Shown piece after piece: positions 1-6,788 of a DNA stretch of 9,157 nt. Position numbers and translations under genes: made by a program. This DNA comes from an uncultured Clostridia bacterium. Lineage in GTDB: Bacteria; Bacillota; Clostridia; Oscillospirales; Acutalibacteraceae. Below the pieces are notes generated by a model. The model searched no databases. It was given only the letters and a program-made list of their open reading frames with translations, and was not told the DNA's origin. The stretch's first letter is position 1, and every line of letters starts with the position of its first letter. The stretch spans positions 1 through 9,157 of the forward strand of contig CALWVC010000052.1 in the NCBI GenBank assembly GCA_944384865.1, read 5' to 3'.

Positions 1-300
1 CAGTGTCTGTCCGCGGCGCAGCGCCAGCGCCAGCATGGTCTGCAGCGCCAGCGTGTTTCCGCCGGCGCAAAACAGCGTAGCGGCGGTTCCGAAATAATCT
101 GATGCCAGCGCCTCAGCCTGCGCAATGGGGCCGTCGGGGTGATATAAGCTGTCTAATGTGCGCGCTTCGGTTACATCCCATTTCAGAACGTCTTTCAAAC
201 AGGCCAGCGGCGCGGCGTCTCCGCTGTGTCCCGGCGTGTGGGCGCGCACCGGGTTGGTTTCTATATAACGCCGTACGGCGTCGTATAACGGTGTAGGCAT
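1..300 (-). CDS. Orn/Lys/Arg decarboxylase family PLP enzyme, N-terminal part (3' end beyond window)
   Basis: Only the first 100 codons are present; the reading frame is open to the left edge. The protein starts MPTPLYDAVRRYIETNPVR and continues with HTPGHSGD (residues about 21-28), WDVTEARTLDSLYHPDGPI (about 42-60) and a segment ending LFCAGGNTLALQTMLALAL. This is the N-terminal pattern of the Orn/Lys/Arg decarboxylase major domain (fold type I PLP enzymes, as in SpeA/YaaO-like proteins), where HxPGHKG and a DSLYxxxGPI-type stretch are usual. The family decarboxylates lysine, ornithine or arginine to polyamine precursors; the substrate cannot be told here, and the PLP-binding lysine lies outside the window. 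The start is supported by CAGGAGA at 307-313, 6 nt upstream of ATG. The gene sits 13 nt after the ribF stop with no terminator between, so co-transcription with the housekeeping operon is likely. Oddity: the usual lysine of HxPGHK is serine. Confidence 0.85.
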   Translation of the reverse strand, partial: MPTPLYDAVRRYIETNPVRAHTPGHSGDAAPLACLKDVLKWDVTEARTLDSLYHPDGPIAQAEALASDYFGTAATLFCAGGNTLALQTMLALALRRGQTL

Positions 301-313
301 AGGACGTCTCCTG

Positions 314-1216
314 TCAGTAGTCCATCTGTTCGACGGTCCCAATATCCCGCATAATAGCGGCTTTCAGGGCGTCGATATTTTCAAACTGCTGTTCCGGCCG
401 CAAAAAATCGTGCAGTTCCACCAGCACCCGGCGGCCGTATAAATCCCCGGAAAAACCGAACACATTGGTTTCCGCGCAGGGCTGCTGCTTGCCGACGGTA
501 GGGTGTACGCCGACATTGGTGATGCTTTTATAAACCAGGCCGTCTATATGGGTTTTAGAAGCGTAAACGCCGTATTTCGGATGAATAAAGCCCGGCGGCA
601 GCTTCTGGTTGAGTGTCGGCGCGTCAAAAACAGAGCCGCCCCGGTGTTCGCCGGCGGAAACCTGAAAATCCAGTGTAAACGGGCTGGTCAGCAGCCGGTT
701 GGCGTCTTTGATCTGTCCGTTTTGCAGCAGCTCGCGAATACGCGAACTGGATACCGGCAGCCCGCCGTCGACCACCGGCGGCACCACCGTTGCCTGCATA
801 TCGTTGTCGCTGCACAACCGGGACAGCTCGGCAGCGCTGCCGGTTTTATCTTTTCCAAAACGAAAGTTAAAACCGCAGTATACCCGCCGGACACCCAGGT
901 TTTTCATCAGCAATACAAACCCGGCAGGGGGTAACTGCCGCACCGCCGCAAACTCCGGCATAAAGCAGAGCTCTATGCCCAGCTGCGCCAGCATACGCAG
1001 CTTGTGCTCTCTGGAACACAGCGCAGGGACTGTCGTGCCCCCGATCAGCCCGGCGGGAGATTGAGCGAATGTAAACACCGCCGGAACACTGTCTTCGTCT
1101 GATACTGCCGTATCAATCACCGCCCGGTGGCCAATATGCACGCCGTCGAAGGTTCCCAGCGCGATGCCCAGCGGCCGGTCTTTGCTGTATTCTGTAAGAT
1201 CGGTAATGAGCCGCAT
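314..1216 (-). CDS. ribF: Bifunctional riboflavin kinase / FMN adenylyltransferase
   Basis: A 300-residue protein, normal length for bacterial RibF. It phosphorylates riboflavin to FMN and adenylylates FMN to FAD in the cytoplasm. The N-terminal nucleotidyltransferase domain shows GTFDGVHIGH (residues 21-30), the flavin-binding stretch CGFNFRFGKDKTG (114-126) and VSSSRIRELL (155-164). The C-terminal kinase domain shows PTLN (200-203, the metal/ATP-binding PTxN motif), KYGVYAS (214-220), NVGVHPTVG (234-242), AETNVF (248-253), DLYGRRV (258-264) and FLRPEQQF (271-278). The glycine-rich segment before PTLN, typically GRxxGF, reads GSVFDA, a notable divergence. The ATG at 1216 has only a weak ribosome binding site (GGTG, 7 nt upstream); a six-codon ORF ends 4 nt before it. 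The gene follows truB by 36 nt. truB-ribF adjacency is standard in Bacillota. No FMN riboswitch is visible upstream, so expression should follow the operon. Confidence 0.96.
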   Translation of the reverse strand: MRLITDLTEYSKDRPLGIALGTFDGVHIGHRAVIDTAVSDEDSVPAVFTFAQSPAGLIGGTTVPALCSREHKLRMLAQLGIELCFMPEFAAVRQLPPAGFVLLMKNLGVRRVYCGFNFRFGKDKTGSAAELSRLCSDNDMQATVVPPVVDGGLPVSSSRIRELLQNGQIKDANRLLTSPFTLDFQVSAGEHRGGSVFDAPTLNQKLPPGFIHPKYGVYASKTHIDGLVYKSITNVGVHPTVGKQQPCAETNVFGFSGDLYGRRVLVELHDFLRPEQQFENIDALKAAIMRDIGTVEQMDY

Positions 1217-1252
1217 ATCGTCACACCATACTTTCTAACATAATTGGCCTTT

Positions 1253-2140
1253 TCAGAGCAGACATTTGGGGCAAAGCAGCCCCTGCGCCCGGTCCACCGC
1301 CGCAACGCCCAGCAGCCGGCCGCACCAGACCTGGGCCAGCGGCGTATCGCCCTGCAGGCGCACCCGGTCTAAAAACAGCTGTCCGCCGTTTTGAAACAGC
1401 GTCGCCTGTTTTGGCGTAATATCCGCCCGGCACAAGCCGGTCAGCGCCGTTTGCGGCGGCAGCAGATACTGGGTCGGCTGCGGGCTGTTTAAAAATTGCT
1501 CCAGCGGTATACACTGGCTGATTTCAAAACCGCCGGAGGCGATGCGCCGAAGCGTATGCATATAAGCGCCGCAGCCCAGCGCCCGGCCGAGGTCGTCAAT
1601 CAGCGTGCGCACATAGGTGCCTTTGGAACAGACGATGTCTAGCAGGGCGGTATCCAGCTCCTGCTTTGTCTGCGCAATATGGAAATCGATCAGCTCCAGC
1701 CGGTCAATCTGCGCCTGCCGGGGTCTGCGCTCTACCTGCACACCCTGCCGCGCCAGTTTATACAGCGGTACACCGTCTTTTTTGACAGCGGCATACATCG
1801 GAGGAATCTGGGTGATCGCGCCTGTAAAGCGCGGCAGCAGCGCCAGAAGCTGCTCGCGGGTAACCGCTACCGGCTGCTCGGTCAGCACCCGGCCCTCGCA
1901 GTCCAGCGTGTCGGTGGTCATACCCAACACCAGTCCGGCCTGATAATGCTTTTGCCGGTCGCCGCGCAGATCAATAAAACGGGTGCATCTGCCCAGCATG
2001 ACCGGCAGAACCCCCGTTGCCAGCGGATCCAGCGTTCCGGCGTGACCCGCCTTGCTGCAGTTGAGTTTGCGTTTGACCGCCGCGGTGACCGAAAAAGAGG
2101 TTACGCCCGACGGTTTGTCAATTAATACGATTCCGTTCAT
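1253..2140 (-). CDS. truB: tRNA pseudouridine(55) synthase
   Basis: A 295-residue protein of usual TruB length, which isomerises U55 in the T-arm of most elongator tRNAs. The start MNGIVLIDKPSGVTSF is the family N-terminus. The catalytic aspartate is D38 in HAGTLDPLATGVLP (33-46). Further family blocks are HYQAGLVLGMTTDTLD (65-80), MYAAVKKDGVPLYKLARQG (115-133), CSKGTYVRTLIDDLG (171-185) and GAYMHTLRRIASGGF (191-205). The C-terminal extension (about 236-295, ending LLGVAAVDRAQGLLCPKCLL) matches the small PUA-like domain of Gram-positive TruB. The ATG shares one base with the nrnA stop (TAATG), with only a weak GGGA upstream, which suggests translation by termination-reinitiation coupled to nrnA. 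The enzyme also acts as a tRNA chaperone in E. coli; nothing here speaks for or against that. Confidence 0.97.
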   Translation of the reverse strand: MNGIVLIDKPSGVTSFSVTAAVKRKLNCSKAGHAGTLDPLATGVLPVMLGRCTRFIDLRGDRQKHYQAGLVLGMTTDTLDCEGRVLTEQPVAVTREQLLALLPRFTGAITQIPPMYAAVKKDGVPLYKLARQGVQVERRPRQAQIDRLELIDFHIAQTKQELDTALLDIVCSKGTYVRTLIDDLGRALGCGAYMHTLRRIASGGFEISQCIPLEQFLNSPQPTQYLLPPQTALTGLCRADITPKQATLFQNGGQLFLDRVRLQGDTPLAQVWCGRLLGVAAVDRAQGLLCPKCLL

Positions 2141-3084
2141 TATTTTCCCAGATATTCCGCGGCCCGGCCAGCCAACAGCCCGGTGACCCGCTCAAGACTG
2201 CCTCTGATTTCACAACCGGCGGCGCGGATATGACCGCCCCCGCCAAAAGCCGCGCAAAATTCTGAAGCTGAGACCGGCTCGTGGGTGCGAACAGAGATTT
2301 TAAACAGCTCCGGCTCCCGCTGGCGAATGGTGATGCCGATTACCACGCCTTCAATCTGCCGGGGCAGCGCGGTGATGCCTTCCAGATCGTCGCTGGTCGC
2401 GCCGGTTTGCCGGCACATCTGTGTCGTAACGGTGATCATGGCGCAGCGGTCGCCGCAGAAAAACTGCATGTGATCCAGCGCCAGCCGTTCCAGCAACACC
2501 CGGCTTTTGGTTTTTGTATCAAACATGATCCGGTTGATGGTGCCGAAATCAATATCCATCGCCATCAACTCTGCAGCGATCCGATGGGTTTCGGGCGTGG
2601 TGTTGGTAAATTTGAAACAGCCGGTATCGGTGGAAATGCCGGTATACAGCGCTGCAGCGATCTGCCGGTCGATCGGCAGGTTTAACAGATGAATCAACCG
2701 GTAAATGATTTCACAGTTGGCCGCCGCATTGCTGTCAACATAGGTCCGGCGGCCATACAGGGTATTGGAGCCGTGATGATCGATGACCAGATCCGGCACA
2801 ATGTCTTTATAGGTTTCACCTAAAAGCGGCGCGTCGGCCACGTCTACCGCGACGATCAGCGACGGTGTAAACGTTTCGGACCGCACAGTCTCGGTAATAT
2901 AACCATACCGCGCCGGGATGGCGTGGCTGCACCCCATCTGAACGTGTTTGCCGTGTTGCTGCAACGCCCGGCCCAGCGCATATGCCGAGCCGACGGTGTC
3001 GCCGTCGGGAAAATGGTGCATCAGGATCAGGATATGGTCGGCTGCAGACAGCATGTCCGCCGCCTGCCGTAGTTCAATCTTCAT
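2140..3084 (-). CDS. nrnA: DHH/DHHA1 phosphoesterase, NrnA-type (nanoRNase / pAp phosphatase family)
   Basis: A 314-residue DHH-family phosphoesterase. NrnA proteins degrade 2-5 nt RNAs to mononucleotides and many dephosphorylate pAp; relatives (GdpP/DhhP type) hydrolyse c-di-AMP or pApA, so the exact substrate is inferred from family and position. The metal-binding motifs are complete: HHFPDGDTVGSAYALG (23-38), VAVDVAD (79-85), VIDHHGSN (100-107) and GISTDTGCFKFTNTT (149-163). The C-terminal DHHA1 domain ends with FGGGGHIRAAGCEI (280-293). There is no transmembrane or PAS/GGDEF region, so it is the stand-alone soluble form. I chose the ATG at 3084 over an ATG 26 codons upstream (3162): it begins with the family-like MKIELRQAADML, has AAAGAGAGA upstream and overlaps rbfA by only 11 nt, while the longer form would overlap by 89 nt. 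The gene is regularly found between rbfA and truB in Clostridia. Confidence 0.95.
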   Translation of the reverse strand: MKIELRQAADMLSAADHILILMHHFPDGDTVGSAYALGRALQQHGKHVQMGCSHAIPARYGYITETVRSETFTPSLIVAVDVADAPLLGETYKDIVPDLVIDHHGSNTLYGRRTYVDSNAAANCEIIYRLIHLLNLPIDRQIAAALYTGISTDTGCFKFTNTTPETHRIAAELMAMDIDFGTINRIMFDTKTKSRVLLERLALDHMQFFCGDRCAMITVTTQMCRQTGATSDDLEGITALPRQIEGVVIGITIRQREPELFKISVRTHEPVSASEFCAAFGGGGHIRAAGCEIRGSLERVTGLLAGRAAEYLGK

Positions 3085-3439
3085 CGTCTGTTCTCTCTTT
3101 GCTGTTAAAGTCGCTGATGATCTGCGCGATCTGCGCACCGTGGGCAATGGAGCTGTCTGCAATAAACCGGAGCTCCGGCACTTTACGGAGGGAAACAGCC
3201 TTTGACAGCGCCCGCTTGATATAGCCTCCGGCGCTGTTCAGCCCTTTGACTGAAGCGGTGGTCTGCGCCGGCCCTTCCAGTGCGCTGACATAGACCTTTG
3301 CATAGGACAGATCGCCCGAAACCTCTACCCGCACAATCGAAACAAATTCCGAAATGCGGGGGTCTTTGAGCTCTCTGATGATTTCAGACAGACAGCGCTT
3401 GATGTCCTGCGCTGTCCGGTCCAGCTTGTGTGACGCCAT
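3074..3439 (-). CDS. rbfA: Ribosome-binding factor A
   Basis: A 121-residue protein, typical RbfA length. RbfA binds the nascent 30S subunit near helix 1/h44-h45, assists 16S 5'-end maturation and supports cold adaptation. The sequence carries the KH-like fold markers: HKLDRTAQDIKRCLSEIIR (4-22), LKDPRI (24-29), VSIVRVEVSGDLSYAKVYVS (33-52), GGYIKRAL (71-78), LRKVPELRF (84-92) and the DxSxxxGxxI equivalent DSSIAHGAQI (95-104). The C-terminal tail is acidic (RTDDED). The ribosome binding site AAAGGA lies 10 nt before the ATG and sits inside a short AGGA-TGG-TCCT inverted repeat (3443-3453). The gene follows infB after a 94-nt structured gap and overlaps nrnA by 11 nt. Its position beside infB, nusA and rimP is the classical ribosome-assembly arrangement. 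Confidence 0.97.
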   Translation of the reverse strand: MASHKLDRTAQDIKRCLSEIIRELKDPRISEFVSIVRVEVSGDLSYAKVYVSALEGPAQTTASVKGLNSAGGYIKRALSKAVSLRKVPELRFIADSSIAHGAQIAQIISDFNSKERTDDED

Positions 3440-3533
3440 AATAGGACCATCCTTTCAGGAAACCGGGCACAGTGCTGCCCGCGGTGCGCGGCGGCCCGCG
3501 AACCCGTCCGGCAGACTGTCGCCCGGTGTCGGA
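3440..3533 (-). other. GC-rich, potentially structured infB-rbfA spacer
   Basis: This is the longest spacer within the operon (94 nt) and holds no credible gene; ylxP, which often occupies this place in Bacillus, is absent. In the transcript several stems can be drawn: a closing 7-bp pairing ACCGGGC/GCCCGGT (3521-3527 with 3462-3468), CGCGG-GCCG-CCGCG or alternatively CCGCG-CAC-CGCGG (these share one CCGCG), GGGCA-GCACTG-TGCCC, and AGGA-TGG-TCCT over the rbfA ribosome binding site. No U-tract follows any of them, so an intrinsic terminator is unlikely. An RNA processing site or a translation-modulating structure is possible but unproven. Confidence 0.5.
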
Positions 3534-6131
3534 TCAGTCTTGGTATTCTTCCATAACGAAGGCTTCAAAAATGTCGCCTTCCTTAATATCGTTGAATTTC
3601 TCCAGGCCGATGCCGCATTCATAGCCTGCGGCGACTTCTTTGACGTCGTCTTTAAACCGGCGCAGAGAGTCGATCTCGTCTTCGGTGATGACGATGCCGT
3701 CTCGCACAACCCGAATCTGTGCGTTGCGGGTGACCTTACCGTCCAGCACATAGCAGCCGGCGATGGTGCCGACGCTGGAAATTTTATAAATCTGCCGCAC
3801 TTCGATCCGGCCCAGCTGCACTTCGCGGAATTTGGGCGCCAGCATACCCTTGATGGCGGCCTCGATTTCTTCGATGCAGTCGTAGATGACGCGATACAGC
3901 CGCAGATCTACCCCTTCTTTTTCAGCGCTGTCTTTCGCCACCGGATCGGGTCGGACATTAAAGCCCACGATGATCGCGTTGGAGGCGTTGGCCAGCATCA
4001 CGTCGGATTCGTTGATCGCACCGACGCCGCCATGGATGACCTTGACCCGCACTTCATCGTTTGACAGTTTTTCCAGCGACTGTTTGACTGCTTCCACCGA
4101 GCCCTGTACATCCGCTTTTACGATGATGTTCAGCTCTTTCATCTCGCCCTGGGAAAGCTGGTCAAACAGATTATCCAGCGTGACCTTCTGCACGTGGCTG
4201 AACCGTTCTTCTTTGATGGCAGTGCGCCGCTGTTCGACCAGCTCTCTGGCCAGTCGTTCGTCGGAAACCGCGTCAAAGGTATCGCCGGCCTCCGGCACAT
4301 CGTCCAGACCGGTGATTTCCACCGGGACAGACGGTCCCGCGTTTTCCACCTTTTCGCCCCGGTCGTTGAGCATGACCCGCACCCGGCCGACAGTGGTACC
4401 GGCTACGATGATATCGCCGGTATGCAGCGTGCCGTTTTGCACCAGCAGGGGTGCTACCGGGCCGCGGCCTTTGTCCAGCCGGGCTTCGATAACGGCGCCC
4501 CTGGCTTTTCGGTCGGGGTTGGCCCGCAGCTCCTGCATATCCGCTACCAGCAGCACATTTTCCAGCAGCTTGTCGATATTCATGCCGGTATGGGCCGATA
4601 CCGGAACGCAGATGATATCGCCGCCCCATTCTTCCGGCACCAGTTCATGTTCGGTGAGCTGCTGTAAAATGCGGTCGGTATTGGCGTCGGGTTTATCCAT
4701 TTTATTGATTGCCACAATAATCTGCACATTGGCGGCTTTGGCGTGGTTGATCGCTTCGATGGTCTGCGGCATGATGCCGTCGTCCGCCGCAACGACCAGA
4801 ATGGCAATATCGGTGACCATGGCGCCCCGCTGGCGCATGGAGGTAAAGGCTGCATGGCCGGGCGTATCCAGAAAGGTGATGTTCCGGCCGTTGACCGTGA
4901 CCCGGTATGCACCGATATGCTGGGTGATGCCGCCTGCTTCAGTGGCGGTGACGCTGGTCTTGCGGATGCGGTCAAGCAGTGAGGTTTTGCCATGGTCGAC
5001 GTGACCCATGACCACAACCACCGGATCCCGGGGCTTTAAGTCGGCGTCGGTATCCTCCTGTACATCCATGATCCGTTCCTCAATGGTGACGACGACCTCG
5101 CGGGTCACCTTTGCGCCCAGCTCGGTGGCGACGATCTCTGCGGTATCATAGTCGATCACCTCGTTGGCAGTAGCCATAACGCCCAGCGTCATCAGCTTTT
5201 TAATGACCTCAGCCGCCGTCTTCTTCAGGCGGGACGCCAGTTCGCCGACGGTAATCTCGTCGCCGACGGTAATTTCGATGGGCTTGGCCTTGATGCGCTC
5301 CAGCTGAATCCGGCGCAGTTTATCCGCTTCGGTCTCCCGTTTGGTGCCTTTACGCCCCTTTTTATACATCTGAGACTTTTGGTGGATCTTCTGTTTTTTC
5401 TGGACGTCGCCATATTTGGTGGCTGGGGCGATGGTATCATATTTTTCGTTATATTTATCCAGATTGACGTTGGATACACGGGTATCGACACGGTGCATTT
5501 CCACCGTTTTGACCACCGGCGTCTGGTTGTCTGCTTTCGCTTCGGCCTTGCGCAACTGCCGTTCTACCGCCTGGGCCGTTTCTTTCTCAGATTTCGGCCG
5601 GGCGGGCTGTTTTGCAGCTTTTTTGGACGCGGCGGTTTTCGCGGGCGGGGTTTTGGGTTCCGGTGTTTTTGCCGCCGGTGTTTCTGTTGCTGCCGGCGCT
5701 TTCGTCTCTGTTGTCTGTGCGATCTGCCCGTCGGCCTTCTGTTTCGCGGGTGCAGCGGCGCGCGTTTTTTCAGTTTTGGCTGCCGGATCATACGGCGCGG
5801 CGTCTGCCTTCGCTGCTGCGCCGGCCTCCTGCGCGGCTTTTAGCTGCGCGGCCAGCGCGGCCTGCTGCGCCAGCATCCGTTCTTTTTCCGACTGCCGCTG
5901 TTCGCTGCGCTGCGCGCGGGCCTGCTCGCCGGCGGCAAAATAATCGTCAAAGCTTTTGACCTGACGCTGTGCGGTCACCACATCAAAAATATAGTTGAGT
6001 TCCTGCTCCTCCAGGGCGGTCATGTTTTTATAAGCCCCTGCGCTGTTATGCGCTTTTAAGATGTCGATAATCTCTTTGGTGCTCATATTCAGGTCTTTGG
6101 CGACCTCGTGCACCCGGTATTTGATCATCAT
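3534..6131 (-). CDS. infB: Translation initiation factor IF-2
   Basis: A complete IF-2 GTPase of 865 residues, which places initiator fMet-tRNA on the 30S subunit and promotes 50S joining. An N-terminal IF2_N subdomain (about 1-55, IKYRVHEVAKDLNMSTKEII) is followed by an Ala/Lys/Pro/Glu-rich linker (about 67-205) and a basic segment. A second IF2_N module covers about 285-345 (ITVGELASRLKKTAAEVIKK). The G domain has GHVDHGKT (376-383, G1), GGITQHIGAY (400-409, G2), DTPGH (422-426, G3), NKMD (476-479, G4) and SAHTG (512-516, G5). Domain II, the NIIVKADVQGSVEA block and the C-terminal fMet-tRNA-binding domain (KISSVGTIAGCYVLDGKV) follow, ending MEEYQD. The start is uncertain. ATG at 6131 gives the family-like MMIKYRVHEVA, 13 nt from AGAGGA (6145-6150). 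In-frame TTG codons at 6134 and 6140 are closer to that site; 6140 would give 868 residues. The gene lies 30 nt after ylxQ. Confidence 0.98.
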   Translation of the reverse strand: MMIKYRVHEVAKDLNMSTKEIIDILKAHNSAGAYKNMTALEEQELNYIFDVVTAQRQVKSFDDYFAAGEQARAQRSEQRQSEKERMLAQQAALAAQLKAAQEAGAAAKADAAPYDPAAKTEKTRAAAPAKQKADGQIAQTTETKAPAATETPAAKTPEPKTPPAKTAASKKAAKQPARPKSEKETAQAVERQLRKAEAKADNQTPVVKTVEMHRVDTRVSNVNLDKYNEKYDTIAPATKYGDVQKKQKIHQKSQMYKKGRKGTKRETEADKLRRIQLERIKAKPIEITVGDEITVGELASRLKKTAAEVIKKLMTLGVMATANEVIDYDTAEIVATELGAKVTREVVVTIEERIMDVQEDTDADLKPRDPVVVVMGHVDHGKTSLLDRIRKTSVTATEAGGITQHIGAYRVTVNGRNITFLDTPGHAAFTSMRQRGAMVTDIAILVVAADDGIMPQTIEAINHAKAANVQIIVAINKMDKPDANTDRILQQLTEHELVPEEWGGDIICVPVSAHTGMNIDKLLENVLLVADMQELRANPDRKARGAVIEARLDKGRGPVAPLLVQNGTLHTGDIIVAGTTVGRVRVMLNDRGEKVENAGPSVPVEITGLDDVPEAGDTFDAVSDERLARELVEQRRTAIKEERFSHVQKVTLDNLFDQLSQGEMKELNIIVKADVQGSVEAVKQSLEKLSNDEVRVKVIHGGVGAINESDVMLANASNAIIVGFNVRPDPVAKDSAEKEGVDLRLYRVIYDCIEEIEAAIKGMLAPKFREVQLGRIEVRQIYKISSVGTIAGCYVLDGKVTRNAQIRVVRDGIVITEDEIDSLRRFKDDVKEVAAGYECGIGLEKFNDIKEGDIFEAFVMEEYQD

Positions 6132-6170
6132 CAAATTCAAATCATCCTCTCTGTGCTGTGTGGCGGTTGT

Positions 6171-6488
6171 TTATATTGATACAGCGTCGCTGTTATAAAG
6201 TGAGACCAGCCTGTTGGCAAACCCCGCGTCTGTCACGGTGACCACGCCGGTTTTGCAGCCTACGGCGGCAGACAGCTGCAATATGGTATATGCCGTATTC
6301 AGCAGCCGCACCGGCCGGCCGGCTGCGGCAAACTGCAGCTCTTTTTTTGTTTTGTCCGACAGGTCGCAGGCATATATCGCCGCCTGCGCCGTCCCGCCCC
6401 GGATCGTGTTCACGGCTTTGTCCAGCCCCAATACGACCCGGTTGGCCTTGCGGGCCATGCCCAAAAGAGATAAAAACTTATCCGCCAT
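6171..6488 (-). CDS. ylxQ: L7Ae-family RNA-binding protein YlxQ
   Basis: A 105-residue single-domain protein of the ribosomal L7Ae/L30e/S12e/Gadd45 family, the size of B. subtilis YlxQ (RplGA). Family members bind kink-turn RNA; the cellular target of YlxQ is not settled. Family-like segments are FLSLLGMARKANRVVLGLDK (5-24), the IRGGTAQAAIYACDLSDKTKK helix-strand region (29-49) and GVVTVTDAGFANRLVSL (81-97). The start at 6488 is decided by a strong GGAGGAG ribosome binding site 5 nt upstream; an ATG 21 codons further upstream (6551) lies deep inside rnpM and adds a stretch unlike the family. The gene overlaps rnpM by 11 nt, implying translational coupling, and sits between rnpM and infB as in Bacillus. 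A 12-bp GC palindrome with flanking arms (6306-6328) lies within its coding sequence. Confidence 0.9.
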   Translation of the reverse strand: MADKFLSLLGMARKANRVVLGLDKAVNTIRGGTAQAAIYACDLSDKTKKELQFAAAGRPVRLLNTAYTILQLSAAVGCKTGVVTVTDAGFANRLVSLYNSDAVSI

Positions 6489-6744
6489 GCAGCTCCTCCA
6501 GCATCTGTTCATATAATTCATCAGGGATTTTACAGGAAAACGCACGTTCAAATTGTTTGGTTTTGCGCGCGGCGTTGAAACAGTCCTCGCTGCGGCAGAT
6601 ATACGCCCCCCGGCCCGGTTTTTTGCCGGTCAGATCCAGCGAAATCTCGCCTTCCTTGTTTTTGACCACCCGAACCAGCTCGCGTTTGGGCTTCATCTCC
6701 CGGCAGCCCAGACATTTGCGGGTGGGAACCTTTTTCTGATACAT
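6478..6744 (-). CDS. rnpM: RNase P modulator RnpM (YlxR family)
   Basis: An 88-residue YlxR-family protein. In B. subtilis this protein binds the RNase P RNA and modulates its activity, and it has also been described as nucleoid-associated. The family hallmarks are all present: RKCLGCREMKPKRELVRVV (9-27), then a GEISLDLTGKK strand, GRGAYIC (44-50) and C55 in SEDCFNAARKTKQFERAF. The Cys pairs C11/C14 and C50/C55 resemble a small zinc-binding arrangement, as in most clostridial homologues. The start ATG at 6744 has an AAAAGGGGGG ribosome binding site 9 nt upstream, and the conserved RKC motif sits at residue 9 as expected. It lies 44 nt downstream of nusA and overlaps ylxQ by 11 nt. Confidence 0.95.
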   Translation of the reverse strand: MYQKKVPTRKCLGCREMKPKRELVRVVKNKEGEISLDLTGKKPGRGAYICRSEDCFNAARKTKQFERAFSCKIPDELYEQMLEELHGG

Positions 6745-6788
6745 GCCTGATCCCCCCTTTTAGTTTGCATTACGTTGTTTTTACTGTG

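Noticed and set aside
102..296. Plus-strand 64-codon frame at the left edge
   Set aside because: It is antisense to the decarboxylase N-terminus, which has clear family motifs and a ribosome binding site.
3085..3162. 26-codon N-terminal extension of nrnA
   Set aside because: It overlaps the conserved rbfA coding region, is Arg/Ser-rich shadow sequence and lies before a family-like start with its own ribosome binding site.
3886..5004. Long plus-strand open frame of 372 codons opposite infB
   Set aside because: It is Ser/Thr/Arg-rich, as expected for a complement of a GC-rich gene, contains no recognisable motif and lies over the conserved IF-2 GTPase domain.
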